8,498 bases of DNA from Cellvibrionales bacterium UBA4495 (GTDB taxonomy: Bacteria; Pseudomonadota; Gammaproteobacteria; Pseudomonadales; Porticoccaceae): positions 897-9,394 of the forward strand of contig DGNJ01000057.1 of the NCBI GenBank assembly GCA_002388905.1, read 5' to 3'. The position numbers and the translations under genes were made by a program. Each line of letters opens with the position of its first letter. The first letter of the stretch is position 1. Below the pieces are notes generated by a model, which ran no database searches, was not told the origin of the DNA, and worked only from the letters and a program-made list of their open reading frames with translations. Shown one piece after another: positions 1 through 6,990 of the stretch.

Positions 1-894
1 GGCGCCCCCTTCCTGCGCCACCTGATCCTGGCTGCCGTGGAGGAATTCCCCCATATCCCGGTGGTTATGCACCAGGATCACGGTACCAGTCCCTCGGTGT
101 GCCAGCGCTCCATCCAGCTGGGCTTCTCCTCAGTGATGATGGACGGTTCCCTGGGCGAGGACGGCAAGACGCCCATGGACTACGACTACAACGTCCGGGT
201 TACCCGCACCGCCGTGGACATGGCCCACGCCTGCGGTGTCTCCGTGGAGGGGGAGCTGGGTTGCCTGGGCTCCCTGGAAAGCGGCGAAGCCGGCGAGGAA
301 GACGGCATTGGCGCCGCCGGCAAGCTCACCCACGACCAGATGCTCACCGATCCGGAAGAGGCCGCCGACTTCGTCAAGCGCACGGCGGTGGATGCCCTGG
401 CCATAGCCATTGGCACCAGCCACGGCGCCTACAAGTTCACCCGGCCGCCCACCGGCGATATCCTGGCCATCGACCGCATCAGGGAAATTCACGCCCGCAT
501 TCCCGACACCCATCTGGTGATGCACGGTTCCTCCTCCGTGCCCCAGGACTGGCTCGAGATTATCAACGAGTACGGCGGCGATATCCGTGAAACCTACGGT
601 GTGCCGGTGGAGGAAATCGCCGAGGGCATCAGGCACGGAGTGCGCAAGGTCAACATCGATACCGACCTGCGGCTGGCCAGCACCGGGGCGGTGCGTCGCT
701 TCCTGGCCCAGAACAGGAGCGAGTTCGATCCGCGCAAGTACCTGAAGGAAACCATCGCCGCCATGAAAGCGATCTGCGTGGCCCGCTATGAGGCGTTCGG
801 TACCGCCGGCAAGGCCTCGAAGATCGCGCCAGTGAGCCTCGAGGCCATGTATCAACGCTACGAGAGCGGCGAGCTGGACCCCAAGGTCAATTGA
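1..894 (+). CDS. fba: Fructose-bisphosphate aldolase, class II, Calvin-cycle subtype (5' end missing)
   Basis: This cytosolic zinc enzyme cleaves fructose 1,6-bisphosphate to dihydroxyacetone phosphate and glyceraldehyde 3-phosphate, and runs in reverse in gluconeogenesis and the Calvin cycle. The reading frame is open from base 1, so the GTG at 37 is an internal valine. About 297 residues are visible of a family length near 350, so roughly 55-60 N-terminal residues are missing. Visible residues, counted from base 1: the HQDHG motif with catalytic Asp26 and zinc ligand His27; the acidic EGELG segment at 83-87; GTSHG with His141; MHGSSS with His175; and NIDTD (218-222), which binds the substrate phosphate and carbonyl. 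All class II active-site motifs seem intact. The subtype name does not imply carbon fixation, since heterotrophic gammaproteobacteria use it for glycolysis and gluconeogenesis. It commonly sits behind pgk and pyk, which would lie left of the window. Confidence 0.96.
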   Translation, partial: GAPFLRHLILAAVEEFPHIPVVMHQDHGTSPSVCQRSIQLGFSSVMMDGSLGEDGKTPMDYDYNVRVTRTAVDMAHACGVSVEGELGCLGSLESGEAGEEDGIGAAGKLTHDQMLTDPEEAADFVKRTAVDALAIAIGTSHGAYKFTRPPTGDILAIDRIREIHARIPDTHLVMHGSSSVPQDWLEIINEYGGDIRETYGVPVEEIAEGIRHGVRKVNIDTDLRLASTGAVRRFLAQNRSEFDPRKYLKETIAAMKAICVARYEAFGTAGKASKIAPVSLEAMYQRYESGELDPKVN

Positions 895-898
895 TGGC

Positions 899-917
899 GG
901 GGAGAGCTTCGCTCCCC
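899..917 (+). repeat. Small stem-loop just after fba
   Basis: GGGGAG (899-904) can pair with CTCCCC (912-917) around a short loop that starts four bases after the fba stop codon. The position suits 3'-end formation or stabilisation of the fba message. No T-tract follows, so it does not meet the usual criteria for an intrinsic terminator. The pairing is seen directly; any function is inferred. Confidence 0.35.
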
Positions 918-961
918 GGCGGGACCGGACGGCCATATTTCCGCATTGTCCTGTTACCGTC

Positions 962-980
962 CACAGGGGCTTGACCTGTG
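962..980 (+). repeat. Inverted repeat CACAGG-N7-CCTGTG before the hydrolase gene
   Basis: CACAGG (962-967) and CCTGTG (975-980) form a perfect 6-base inverted repeat with a 7-base spacer. Its right arm touches the ribosome binding site GAAGG (980-984) of the alpha/beta hydrolase gene that starts at 992. As RNA it could be a hairpin that shades the ribosome binding site; as DNA it could be an operator for a dimeric regulator. Only the symmetry is seen. I do not recognise the site. Confidence 0.4.
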
Positions 981-991
981 AAGGTTCTGGC

Positions 992-1966
992 ATGACGGCG
1001 ATCAGCCTCGATGATTTGCACCGCTTGCGACGCTGCCTGCCGGAATTGACTTTCGATCCGGCCAGGGACAGGGCCGCCCGGGAATGCCCCGGGTTCCTGC
1101 CCTACCTGGAATTCTACGGTATTGATTATGCCGATGCTCTCCCCGGCGTTTTTCACGGCATGGGTTGCCTGGAAGCCGGTTCCTACCGGATCGCGGGCCA
1201 CTACTGGTTGCCCGAGGGCGAGGCCCGGGGCACGGTCATGGTGGTCCACGGCTATTTCGACCATGTCGGCCTTTACCGGCACCTGATCCGCTACCTCCTG
1301 GAGCGGGGCTATGCCGTGGTGGCCTTTGATCTGCCCGGTCATGGCCTGTCCACCGGCGAGCGGGCCGCCATCGAAAGTTTCGATCACTACCAGGATGTTC
1401 TCGACGCATTCCTGCCCGAGGTCCGCCGGTGCCTGCCGGGTCCGGTTTCCGCCGTGGGTCAGAGCACCGGCGGTGCCATCCTGCTCAAGCGCCTTTTCGA
1501 GGAGGGCGGGACCGAGTTTGATCGGGTGGTATTGCTGGCACCGCTGGTGGAACCGCGGTTATGGTGGTTCAATCGCTTTGTCTATTTCCTCGTCCACCGC
1601 TTCCGGGACGCCGTGCCCCGTAAATTCCTGGCCAATTCCGGCGACGACGAATTCACCAATTTCCTCGTCGACAAGGATCCCCTCCAGAGCCGGCAAATGC
1701 CGCTGCTCTGGATCGGCGCCATGAAAGCCTGGGTCGATGAATTCAAGGCCATGCCCCCCTGCGACCACCCGGTCACCATCCTCCAGGGCGACGACGACGA
1801 CACCCTGGCATGGCGCTACAACCTGCGCCAGCTCCGGCGCAAATTCCCCAACTCCCGTATCCGCCTTATCGAGGGCGCGGGTCATCACCTGGTCAACGAA
1901 CGCAGGGAGTTGCGTCAGAGCATCTTCGATGCCATGGGTTTCACGGCGCCTGACCGGCTACACTGA
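992..1966 (+). CDS. Alpha/beta hydrolase, monoacylglycerol lipase/lysophospholipase-like (serine aminopeptidase S33 fold)
   Basis: A 324-residue cytosolic serine hydrolase that probably cleaves a carboxylic ester such as a monoacylglycerol or lysophospholipid; the true substrate is not shown. The oxyanion-side motif VVHGYFDH lies near residues 83-90, followed by the typical FDLPGHGLSTGE segment. The nucleophile elbow is GQSTG with Ser158. The acid is most likely Asp269 in a run of four aspartates (267-270), at the GxxD position of the family. The catalytic histidine is probably His298 in GAGHH. The ATG at 992 is preferred over the in-frame TTG at 971 because GAAGG (980-984) sits seven bases before it, and the TTG lies in the loop of an inverted repeat. 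No signal peptide is seen. It heads a five-gene + strand run, with the next gene 5 bases downstream. The fold call is firm; the substrate is open. Confidence 0.88.
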   Translation: MTAISLDDLHRLRRCLPELTFDPARDRAARECPGFLPYLEFYGIDYADALPGVFHGMGCLEAGSYRIAGHYWLPEGEARGTVMVVHGYFDHVGLYRHLIRYLLERGYAVVAFDLPGHGLSTGERAAIESFDHYQDVLDAFLPEVRRCLPGPVSAVGQSTGGAILLKRLFEEGGTEFDRVVLLAPLVEPRLWWFNRFVYFLVHRFRDAVPRKFLANSGDDEFTNFLVDKDPLQSRQMPLLWIGAMKAWVDEFKAMPPCDHPVTILQGDDDDTLAWRYNLRQLRRKFPNSRIRLIEGAGHHLVNERRELRQSIFDAMGFTAPDRLH

Positions 1967-1971
1967 GTGAC

Positions 1972-3360
1972 ATGGAGCCGCAACTGATTGCCGAACTCCG
2001 GGCCATCGTCGGGGCGAGCCGGGTCCTGGTTGATCCTCGGGAGTGCGAACCCTTCGGTCGGGACTGGACAACCTTCTGGCAGGCGCGACCCGGCGCCGTG
2101 GTGTTGCCGGGCAGTACCGACCAGGTGCAACAGGTGGTGCAACTGGCCAATCGCCGGCGCCTTGCCATTGTCCCCTCGGGTGGACGCACCGGGCTTTCCG
2201 GCGGTGCCATGGCCTGCAATGGCGAACTGGTACTGGCCCTGGACCGGATGGACCGGATTATCGACGTGGACCCGGTGGCTGAAACCCTGACCTGCCAGGC
2301 GGGCGCCATCACCCGGACCGTGCAGGAAGAGGCCGCGCGCCACAACCTCATGTACCCCGTGGATTTCGCGTCCTCGGGATCGAGCCGTATCGGCGGCAAT
2401 ATCGCCACCAACGCAGGCGGTATCAAGGTCATACGCTACGGGGACACGCGGCACTGGGTCCGGGGCCTGAAAGTGGTCACCGGCGCCGGCGAGCAACTCG
2501 ACCTGAACCGGGGCCTGGTCAAGAACAACAGCGGCTACGATCTACGCCATCTGTTTATCGCCTCGGAGGGAACCCTGGGGATCATCTGCGAGGCGACCCT
2601 GGCACTGACCCGCCCGCCCCGGGGCCTGGGTGTCATGGTGCTGTCGGTGGCGGACTTTGCCGCCCTGCCGGAAGTCCTGCATCGATTCAAGGCCGCTCTT
2701 ACGCTTACAGCCTTCGAGTTTTTCAGCCACCGGGCCATGGCGGCGGTGACTGAGCGCACGGGCAATGGGTCTCCCTTTGCCGACGAGACTCCCTTCTATG
2801 CACTGGTGGAATTCGAGCGTGGTGGCGATGCCGACGAGCGGGATGCCCTGGCCGCTTTCGAGGATTGCGTCGCTGACCACGGCGTTCGCGACGGCGTGCT
2901 GGCCCAGAGCCAGACCCAGGCCGCCAACCTCTGGGCCCTGCGGGAAAACATCACCGAGAGCCTCTCGCCGCGGGCGCCCTACAAAAGCGACCTGTCGGTG
3001 CCCATCGCGGCGATGCCCGCATTTGTCCGGGATATCGAGGCATTGATGGCGAACCGCTTCGCTGGCCTGGAGGTGGTCTGGTTCGGGCACCTGGGCGACG
3101 GCAATATCCACCTCAATGTCCTTAAGCCCGATGACTGGACCACGGATCGGTTTGCCGGCGTATGTGCGTCCCTGGGGCAGTCGGTGGCCGAGCGGGTGGA
3201 GGCGTTCGGCGGGAGCATTTCCGCCGAGCACGGCATCGGCCTGCTCAAGAAAGACACACTGCATTTTTCCCGTTCGCCCGGGGAAATCGAATTAATGAAA
3301 CAAATTAAGCGAATATTCGACCCGGAAGGTATCATGAACCCGGGCAAGATCTTTGACTGA
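1972..3360 (+). CDS. FAD-binding D-2-hydroxyacid dehydrogenase (GlcD / D-lactate / D-2-hydroxyglutarate dehydrogenase family)
   Basis: A 462-residue flavoprotein expected to oxidise a D-2-hydroxyacid to the 2-oxoacid and pass electrons to a flavoprotein or quinone acceptor. Residues ~35-215 form the PCMH-type FAD-binding domain, with PSGGRTGLSGG at 68-78, the GGNIATNAGG loop near 141-150 and the SEGTLGI segment near 198-204. The remainder is the FAD-oxidase C-terminal domain, with the metal/substrate motif GHLGDGNIH (His373, His380), AEHGIG (Glu419, His420) and the terminal DPEGIMNPGKI motif. All family signatures are present and length is normal. Family members include D-lactate dehydrogenase, D-2-hydroxyglutarate dehydrogenase and the GlcD subunit of glycolate oxidase. 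No glcE or glcF neighbours are seen, which argues against a glycolate oxidase complex. The start lies 5 bases after the hydrolase stop with only a weak ribosome binding site, suggesting translational coupling. Confidence 0.9.
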   Translation: MEPQLIAELRAIVGASRVLVDPRECEPFGRDWTTFWQARPGAVVLPGSTDQVQQVVQLANRRRLAIVPSGGRTGLSGGAMACNGELVLALDRMDRIIDVDPVAETLTCQAGAITRTVQEEAARHNLMYPVDFASSGSSRIGGNIATNAGGIKVIRYGDTRHWVRGLKVVTGAGEQLDLNRGLVKNNSGYDLRHLFIASEGTLGIICEATLALTRPPRGLGVMVLSVADFAALPEVLHRFKAALTLTAFEFFSHRAMAAVTERTGNGSPFADETPFYALVEFERGGDADERDALAAFEDCVADHGVRDGVLAQSQTQAANLWALRENITESLSPRAPYKSDLSVPIAAMPAFVRDIEALMANRFAGLEVVWFGHLGDGNIHLNVLKPDDWTTDRFAGVCASLGQSVAERVEAFGGSISAEHGIGLLKKDTLHFSRSPGEIELMKQIKRIFDPEGIMNPGKIFD

Positions 3361-3374
3361 CGGGAGGAAAGGTG

Positions 3375-3743
3375 ATGGAAAATCAACCGGAAAAAGCGGA
3401 CATGGGGTCGTCGACCGTGGCGCGGGAAAAGAAGAACCTGGCCCTGACGGTCTATATTCTCCAGGCGCTGAGCCTGCTTATCGGCATCACCGCATTTGCC
3501 GGCGTTATCATCAATTACCTCAAGCGGGACGACGTGCGGGGGACCTATCTGGCCTCCCATTTCGACTGGCAGATCAAGACGTTCTGGTTCACGCTGCTGG
3601 GCTCTATCATTGGCATCCTGCTGTTGCCGGTGGGGGTGGGCGGTCTGGTACTCCTGTTGGTGAGCCTCTGGTTCATCTACCGGATCATCAAGGGCTGGCT
3701 GGTGTTTAACGATGGCCGGGAAATCGCCAGTGGCCTTTTCTGA
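3375..3743 (+). CDS. DUF4870/Tic20-like small membrane protein
   Basis: A 122-residue inner-membrane protein of unknown function. The first 20 residues are charged and polar. Predicted membrane segments are about residues 22-48, 68-85 and 87-106. The stretch between the first two carries the conserved SHFDWQIKTFW pattern, and IYRIIKGWLVFNDG follows the last helix; both are typical of the DUF4870/Tic20-like group in proteobacteria. The ATG at 3375 is preceded by a strong GGGAGG (3362-3367) with seven bases of spacing, better than the GTG immediately upstream at 3372. It starts 14 bases after the dehydrogenase gene and its 3' end overlaps the FAH gene, so it is in the same transcript. No motif points to an enzyme or transporter activity. 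The family assignment rests on remembered sequence pattern and topology. Confidence 0.8.
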   Translation: MENQPEKADMGSSTVAREKKNLALTVYILQALSLLIGITAFAGVIINYLKRDDVRGTYLASHFDWQIKTFWFTLLGSIIGILLLPVGVGGLVLLLVSLWFIYRIIKGWLVFNDGREIASGLF

Positions 3744-4452
3744 GGCCCCTTATCGCCATCGCTTCGAGGACGGCACAGACGCCGATTTGCCGCCCGGCAA
3801 GGTAGTCTGTGTCGGTCGCAATTACGCCGATCATATCCGGGAGCTTGGCAACGCAAGGCCCCCGGAGCCCGTGCTCTTTATAAAGCCCGTCACGGCCCTG
3901 GTGGCCATGGAAGAGCCCATTCGCGTTGATGCCAGTCTCGGCACCTGGCACTACGAAACCGAGATCGCGGTGTTGGTCGGCACGCAATTGCGGCGCTGCG
4001 AGCCGGCCGAGGCCCGTGACGCCATCGCCGGCGTGGGCCTGGCTTTCGATTTCACCCTGAGAGAGTTGCAGAGCGAACTGAAGGCCGCGGGCCAGCCCTG
4101 GGAAAAGGCCAAGGCGTTCGACGGCTCCTGTGCGCTGTCCCGGTTTCTCCATCCTGGCCAGGTGAGCGGCTGGGATTCACTCAGCCTGAAGCTGGTGCGC
4201 AACGGCGAACGGGTCCAGTCCGGCAACAGTGGCCAGATGCTTTTCCCGGTCATCGAACTGCTTTGTTATATCAGCCGTTTTTTTACCCTGCTTCCCGGCG
4301 ATGTGGTGCTCACCGGAACACCCGCGGGGGTCGGTCCTCTCGCCCAGGGCGACAGCCTGCGGGCGGAACTGGACGGCCAGTTGCGTGTGGAGACATCGGT
4401 TGTCGTGGTACGCGGACCGGGAAAAAACGCTTCCGGGGGAGGAGAGTCTTGA
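3712..4452 (+). CDS. Fumarylacetoacetate hydrolase (FAH) family protein, YcgM-like
   Basis: A 246-residue cytosolic metal-dependent enzyme of the FAH fold, which includes acylpyruvate hydrolases, oxaloacetate decarboxylases/tautomerases and 2-hydroxyhepta-2,4-diene-1,7-dioate isomerases. Visible family motifs are VVCVGRNYADH (31-41), LFIKP (55-59), HYETEIAVLVG (80-90) with metal ligands Glu82 and Glu84, Asp113 as the likely third ligand, KAFDG (134-138) and LTGTPAGVGP (200-209). This is the single-domain bacterial form, not the longer eukaryotic FAH. From the ATG at 3712 it overlaps the upstream membrane-protein gene by 32 bases. A GTG at 3730 (residue 7) is an alternative start that shortens the overlap to 14 bases, and neither has a clear ribosome binding site. 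The last ten residues are glycine/serine-rich and are encoded by the ribosome binding site region of srkA. Its substrate is likely a small 2-oxoacid or acylpyruvate, but this is not shown. Confidence 0.88.
   Translation: MAGKSPVAFSEAPYRHRFEDGTDADLPPGKVVCVGRNYADHIRELGNARPPEPVLFIKPVTALVAMEEPIRVDASLGTWHYETEIAVLVGTQLRRCEPAEARDAIAGVGLAFDFTLRELQSELKAAGQPWEKAKAFDGSCALSRFLHPGQVSGWDSLSLKLVRNGERVQSGNSGQMLFPVIELLCYISRFFTLLPGDVVLTGTPAGVGPLAQGDSLRAELDGQLRVETSVVVVRGPGKNASGGGES
4435..4446 (+). promoter_or_regulatory. Purine-rich ribosome binding site that sets the srkA TTG start
   Basis: The run GGGGGAGGAGAG contains a full GGAGG core (4438-4442) six bases before the TTG at 4449. The site lies inside the end of the FAH coding region and explains that protein's glycine-rich tail. 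No ATG exists at a suitable distance, so this site decides the start. Confidence 0.75.
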
Positions 4453-5429
4453 ACAGCCATCCTTTCGACGACCTCAAGCCGGACCGCATTATTGACGCGG
4501 TGGAAGGCTGCGGCGTCCTCTGCGACGGCCGCCTGCTGGCCCTGAACAGTTACGAAAACCGGGTCTACCAGGTGGGCATCGAGGAAGCGACGCCGGTGAT
4601 CGCCAAGTTTTATCGCCCTGAACGCTGGTCGGACGATCAGATCCTCGAGGAACACGAATTCTGTTTCGAGCTGGCCGGCCACGATCTGCCGGTGGTGGCA
4701 CCCTGGCGGGACGGAAACGGCCGCAGCCTGTTCCGGGACGGCGATTTCCGCTTTGCCCTCTATCCGCGGCGCGGCGGTCATGGCCCGGAACTGGATAATC
4801 TCGACAACCTCCATACCCTGGGCAAGTTCCTGGGGAGGATGCACCAGGTGGGTGCTGTCCGGCCCTTTCGCCACCGGCCCCGGATCGATGTGGCGAGCTT
4901 TGGCGTCGAGAGTGTCGCCTATATTCGCGAGCACTTCATTCCGCCGGACCTGGCGGATGCCTACGATTCACTGACCCGTGACCTGCTGGGGGTGATCGGG
5001 GAGGCCATGGCAACCCTGGAGGAAACTGACTTCATTCGCGTCCACGGCGACTGCCACGCCGGCAATATTCTCTGGCGGGACGACGAGCCCAATTTTGTCG
5101 ATTTCGATGACGCGCGCATGGCGCCGGCGGTGCAGGATTTATGGATGCTGCTTTCCGGGGACCGTGAGCGCCAGACCCGGCAGCTCGCGGAGGTGCTCGA
5201 CGGCTACAGCCAGTTCCGGGATTTCGATCCCCGCCAACTGCGCTGGATCGAGGCCCTGCGCTCCCTGCGGATGATCTACTTCAGCGCCTGGCTGGCCCGG
5301 CGCTGGTCCGACCCCGCCTTTCCGCGGGCATTTCCCTGGTTCAACAGCGCCCGCTACTGGGGCGAGCACATCCTCGAATTGCGCGAGCAACTGGGCGCCT
5401 TCAACGAGCCGCCCCTTCGCTGGCTGTAG
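4449..5429 (+). CDS. srkA: Stress response kinase A (YihE family, aminoglycoside-phosphotransferase fold)
   Basis: A 326-residue cytosolic Ser/Thr protein kinase. In E. coli SrkA protects against stress-induced death by countering the MazEF pathway. The N-terminal NSYENRVYQVG is the nucleotide-loop region, Lys53 in KFYRPERW is the likely ATP-binding lysine, and DDQILEEHEF follows. The catalytic loop is HGDCHAGNILW with Asp201 and Asn206, and VDFDDA (217-222) is the metal-binding segment. AVQDLWMLL, AWLARRWSDPAFP and the closing EPPL are family hallmarks. Length matches E. coli SrkA (328). The TTG start at 4449 aligns with the family N-terminus and has a strong ribosome binding site; the open frame further upstream reads through the FAH gene in another frame. 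The TTG overlaps the FAH stop in TTGA, which suggests coupled translation. In E. coli the next gene is dsbA; here a convergent amidase follows. Confidence 0.95.
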   Translation: MNSHPFDDLKPDRIIDAVEGCGVLCDGRLLALNSYENRVYQVGIEEATPVIAKFYRPERWSDDQILEEHEFCFELAGHDLPVVAPWRDGNGRSLFRDGDFRFALYPRRGGHGPELDNLDNLHTLGKFLGRMHQVGAVRPFRHRPRIDVASFGVESVAYIREHFIPPDLADAYDSLTRDLLGVIGEAMATLEETDFIRVHGDCHAGNILWRDDEPNFVDFDDARMAPAVQDLWMLLSGDRERQTRQLAEVLDGYSQFRDFDPRQLRWIEALRSLRMIYFSAWLARRWSDPAFPRAFPWFNSARYWGEHILELREQLGAFNEPPLRWL

Positions 5430-5434
5430 CAGCC
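5422..5434. repeat. Short inverted repeat around the srkA stop codon
   Basis: GGCTG (5422-5426) and CAGCC (5430-5434) are perfectly complementary, with the srkA stop codon TAG as a three-base loop. It lies in the 15-base gap region between the converging srkA and amidase genes. No T-tract follows on either strand, so a role as a two-way terminator is only a guess. Confidence 0.3.
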
Positions 5435-5444
5435 CGGCCTTCTA

Positions 5445-6878
5445 TCAGCGGGTGTTCTTCGAACGATTCGCCGGCGGGCGCAGGGACCAGGGCTGGATGA
5501 GCTCGAGGGCACGGCACATTCGCAGGACCAGGTCTTCGCGGCGACCCGGTGCCATGATCTGAAGGCCCGCCGGCAGGCCGTCCACCAGTCCGCAGGGATA
5601 CGAAGCCGCGGTGCCGTGGGCGACATTGACCACCGAGGTGTAGTGCGTACCCATGTGGGCGTCGGCGTAGGGATGTCCCCAGCCCTCGGGGATGGGGGGC
5701 GCCACGGTCGCCATGGTGGGAGAACAGATAACATCGTAGCGGGCGAAAAGAGTTTCCAGGTGTGCCCGGGCCCGCTCGATGGCGGCTTTGGCGCGCCGGT
5801 ATTCTGCGGCAGAAGGTGGCGGTGCCGAGAGTAAATCCGCCACCCCCGGCATGAGCAGCTCGGGGCTGGCCAGGCACCTGGCGGTGTTGTCATCGGATTG
5901 CACAAAGGGAACGCTGACCCCGGCTTCATAGCGCGCGAAGCCCCGGGTGTAGACACTGAACGCCGGCCAAATATCGTCAATTTGAACCGTGGGTTCCTCG
6001 ACGATGGCTCCTGCTTCGCGCAGCCGCAGCGCGGCTCTCCTGGCCGACTCGATGACCCGGGTATCGGCAGGAATCCAGCCGAAATCGCCTGTCCAGGCCA
6101 CTTTCAGCCCCTCGATACCGTCGGCCAGCACCGCTGAATAGTCCACTGCCCTGCATTGTGGATCCGCCATGACCTGAAGCAGGAGTGCGGTATCGCCCGC
6201 GGTCCGGGCCATGGGTCCAAGGCTTGCGTGGGGGCTGTAGCTGAAAGTGTATTGATCGGGAACCAGGCCGGGCGTGGGATGGAGGCCGATGACGCCGCAC
6301 AGGGCAGCGGGAATCCGTACCGAGCCTCCGCCGTCCGAGCCCACCGCCAGTGGCACCATTCCCGTGGCCACGCTCACGGCGGAGCCGCCACTGGAAGCGC
6401 CGGCGATGCGCCCGTTGTCGTAAGGATTGCGTGCTTCTTCCACCAGCCGGTTGACGGAACGGGGCCACATGGCGAATTCCGGCATTTGGGTCTTGCCGAT
6501 AATGATGGCACCGGCGGCGCGCAACCGCTGGACTATGGCTGCGTCATGGCGGGGCAGAAAGTCCCGGTAAATCAGCGAGCCGGCAGTGGAGAGGATATCG
6601 CGGGTCCAGATCTCGTCCTTAAGCGCAACGGGAATGCCGTGTAGCGGCCCCAGATGCCGATTGTCTGCCACGGCCCGGTCCGCTTCCCGGGCTTCGGCCA
6701 GGGCCTGTTCGCCCGCCAGGGTGATAAAAGCGTGGACCCGGGAGTCCAGTCGGTTTATTCGATCCAGGCATTGCCGGATCAGGGACTCGGCGCTGAGTCT
6801 GCGGTCGGCAATTTGAGTAGCCAGTTGCCGGGCCGGCAGCCAGGTGATGTCAGAGGTCTCCGCTGAGGCTGTGGCCAT
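5445..6878 (-). CDS. Amidase (amidase signature family)
   Basis: A 477-residue serine hydrolase of the amidase signature (AS) family, which hydrolyses carboxamides to the acid and ammonia. The Ser-cisSer-Lys triad is complete when numbered from the chosen start: Lys87 in VALKDE, Ser162 in GASSGGS and Ser186 in GSDGGGSVRIPA. Spacings of 75 and 24 residues match those of FAAH. The CGVIGLHPT and GPMARTAGDTALLL motifs after the nucleophile are also typical. The start at 6878 is preferred because GAGGA (6886-6890) lies seven bases upstream; an in-frame ATG 14 codons earlier (6920) has no such site. No signal peptide is seen, so it is likely cytosolic. It is not a GatA subunit by context, since no gatB or gatC is adjacent. 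Substrate is unknown. It lies downstream of doxX on the same strand, but 112 bases away with a possible terminator between. Confidence 0.92.
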   Translation of the reverse strand: MATASAETSDITWLPARQLATQIADRRLSAESLIRQCLDRINRLDSRVHAFITLAGEQALAEAREADRAVADNRHLGPLHGIPVALKDEIWTRDILSTAGSLIYRDFLPRHDAAIVQRLRAAGAIIIGKTQMPEFAMWPRSVNRLVEEARNPYDNGRIAGASSGGSAVSVATGMVPLAVGSDGGGSVRIPAALCGVIGLHPTPGLVPDQYTFSYSPHASLGPMARTAGDTALLLQVMADPQCRAVDYSAVLADGIEGLKVAWTGDFGWIPADTRVIESARRAALRLREAGAIVEEPTVQIDDIWPAFSVYTRGFARYEAGVSVPFVQSDDNTARCLASPELLMPGVADLLSAPPPSAAEYRRAKAAIERARAHLETLFARYDVICSPTMATVAPPIPEGWGHPYADAHMGTHYTSVVNVAHGTAASYPCGLVDGLPAGLQIMAPGRREDLVLRMCRALELIQPWSLRPPANRSKNTR

Positions 6879-6885
6879 GCTATTG

Positions 6886-6905
6886 TCCTCGTAATGGGCA
6901 TTATC
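6886..6905 (-). promoter_or_regulatory. Ribosome binding site and possible -10 element of the amidase gene
   Basis: Read on the - strand, GAGGA (6890-6886) is seven bases before the amidase ATG at 6878. GATAAT (6905-6900) further upstream resembles a sigma-70 -10 box and would give a short leader. No convincing -35 box is found at 16-18 bases; TTGTTA lies about 20 bases upstream. The ribosome binding site is clear, the promoter only suggestive. Confidence 0.4.
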
Positions 6906-6946
6906 CCGGTATCGCGGCATTCCAATAACAATACAGGATTACGAGG

Positions 6947-6981
6947 AAAAAACGGACCATTCTGGTTGTGCTGCGGGCAGC
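6947..6981 (-). terminator. Possible intrinsic terminator downstream of doxX
   Basis: Ten bases beyond the doxX stop codon on the - strand, GCTGC (6981-6977) pairs with GCAGC (6974-6970), and a second small hairpin ACCA-GAA-TGGT (6966-6956) follows. Three bases later comes a run of six T (6952-6947). The T-run and location suit a terminator separating doxX from the amidase, but both stems are short (4-5 base pairs). Confidence 0.35.
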
Positions 6982-6990
6982 GCTTTTCCC

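Noticed and set aside
899..917. Intrinsic terminator after fba
   Set aside because: The stem is present but no T-tract follows, so it is listed only as a stem-loop.
971..991. TTG at 971 as the hydrolase start, or TTGACC (971-976) as a -35 box
   Set aside because: As a start it lacks a ribosome binding site and lies in the loop of an inverted repeat. As a -35 box it has no -10 partner before the coding region.
130..993. Long - strand open frame opposite fba
   Set aside because: It is antisense to a well-conserved gene and has His/Gly/Val-rich composition with no recognisable domain. This is a codon-bias shadow.
2542..3264. Long - strand open frame opposite the FAD dehydrogenase gene
   Set aside because: Antisense to strongly conserved FAD-oxidase motifs, with no domain of its own.
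4263..4448. Extension of the srkA frame upstream of 4449
   Set aside because: It lies wholly inside the FAH gene in another frame, has an arginine/glycine-rich composition typical of out-of-frame GC-rich DNA, and is absent from SrkA proteins.
6879..6920. Longer amidase starting at the ATG at 6920
   Set aside because: There is no ribosome binding site before it, a possible -10 box lies within the extension, and the ATG at 6878 has a clear GAGGA at good spacing.
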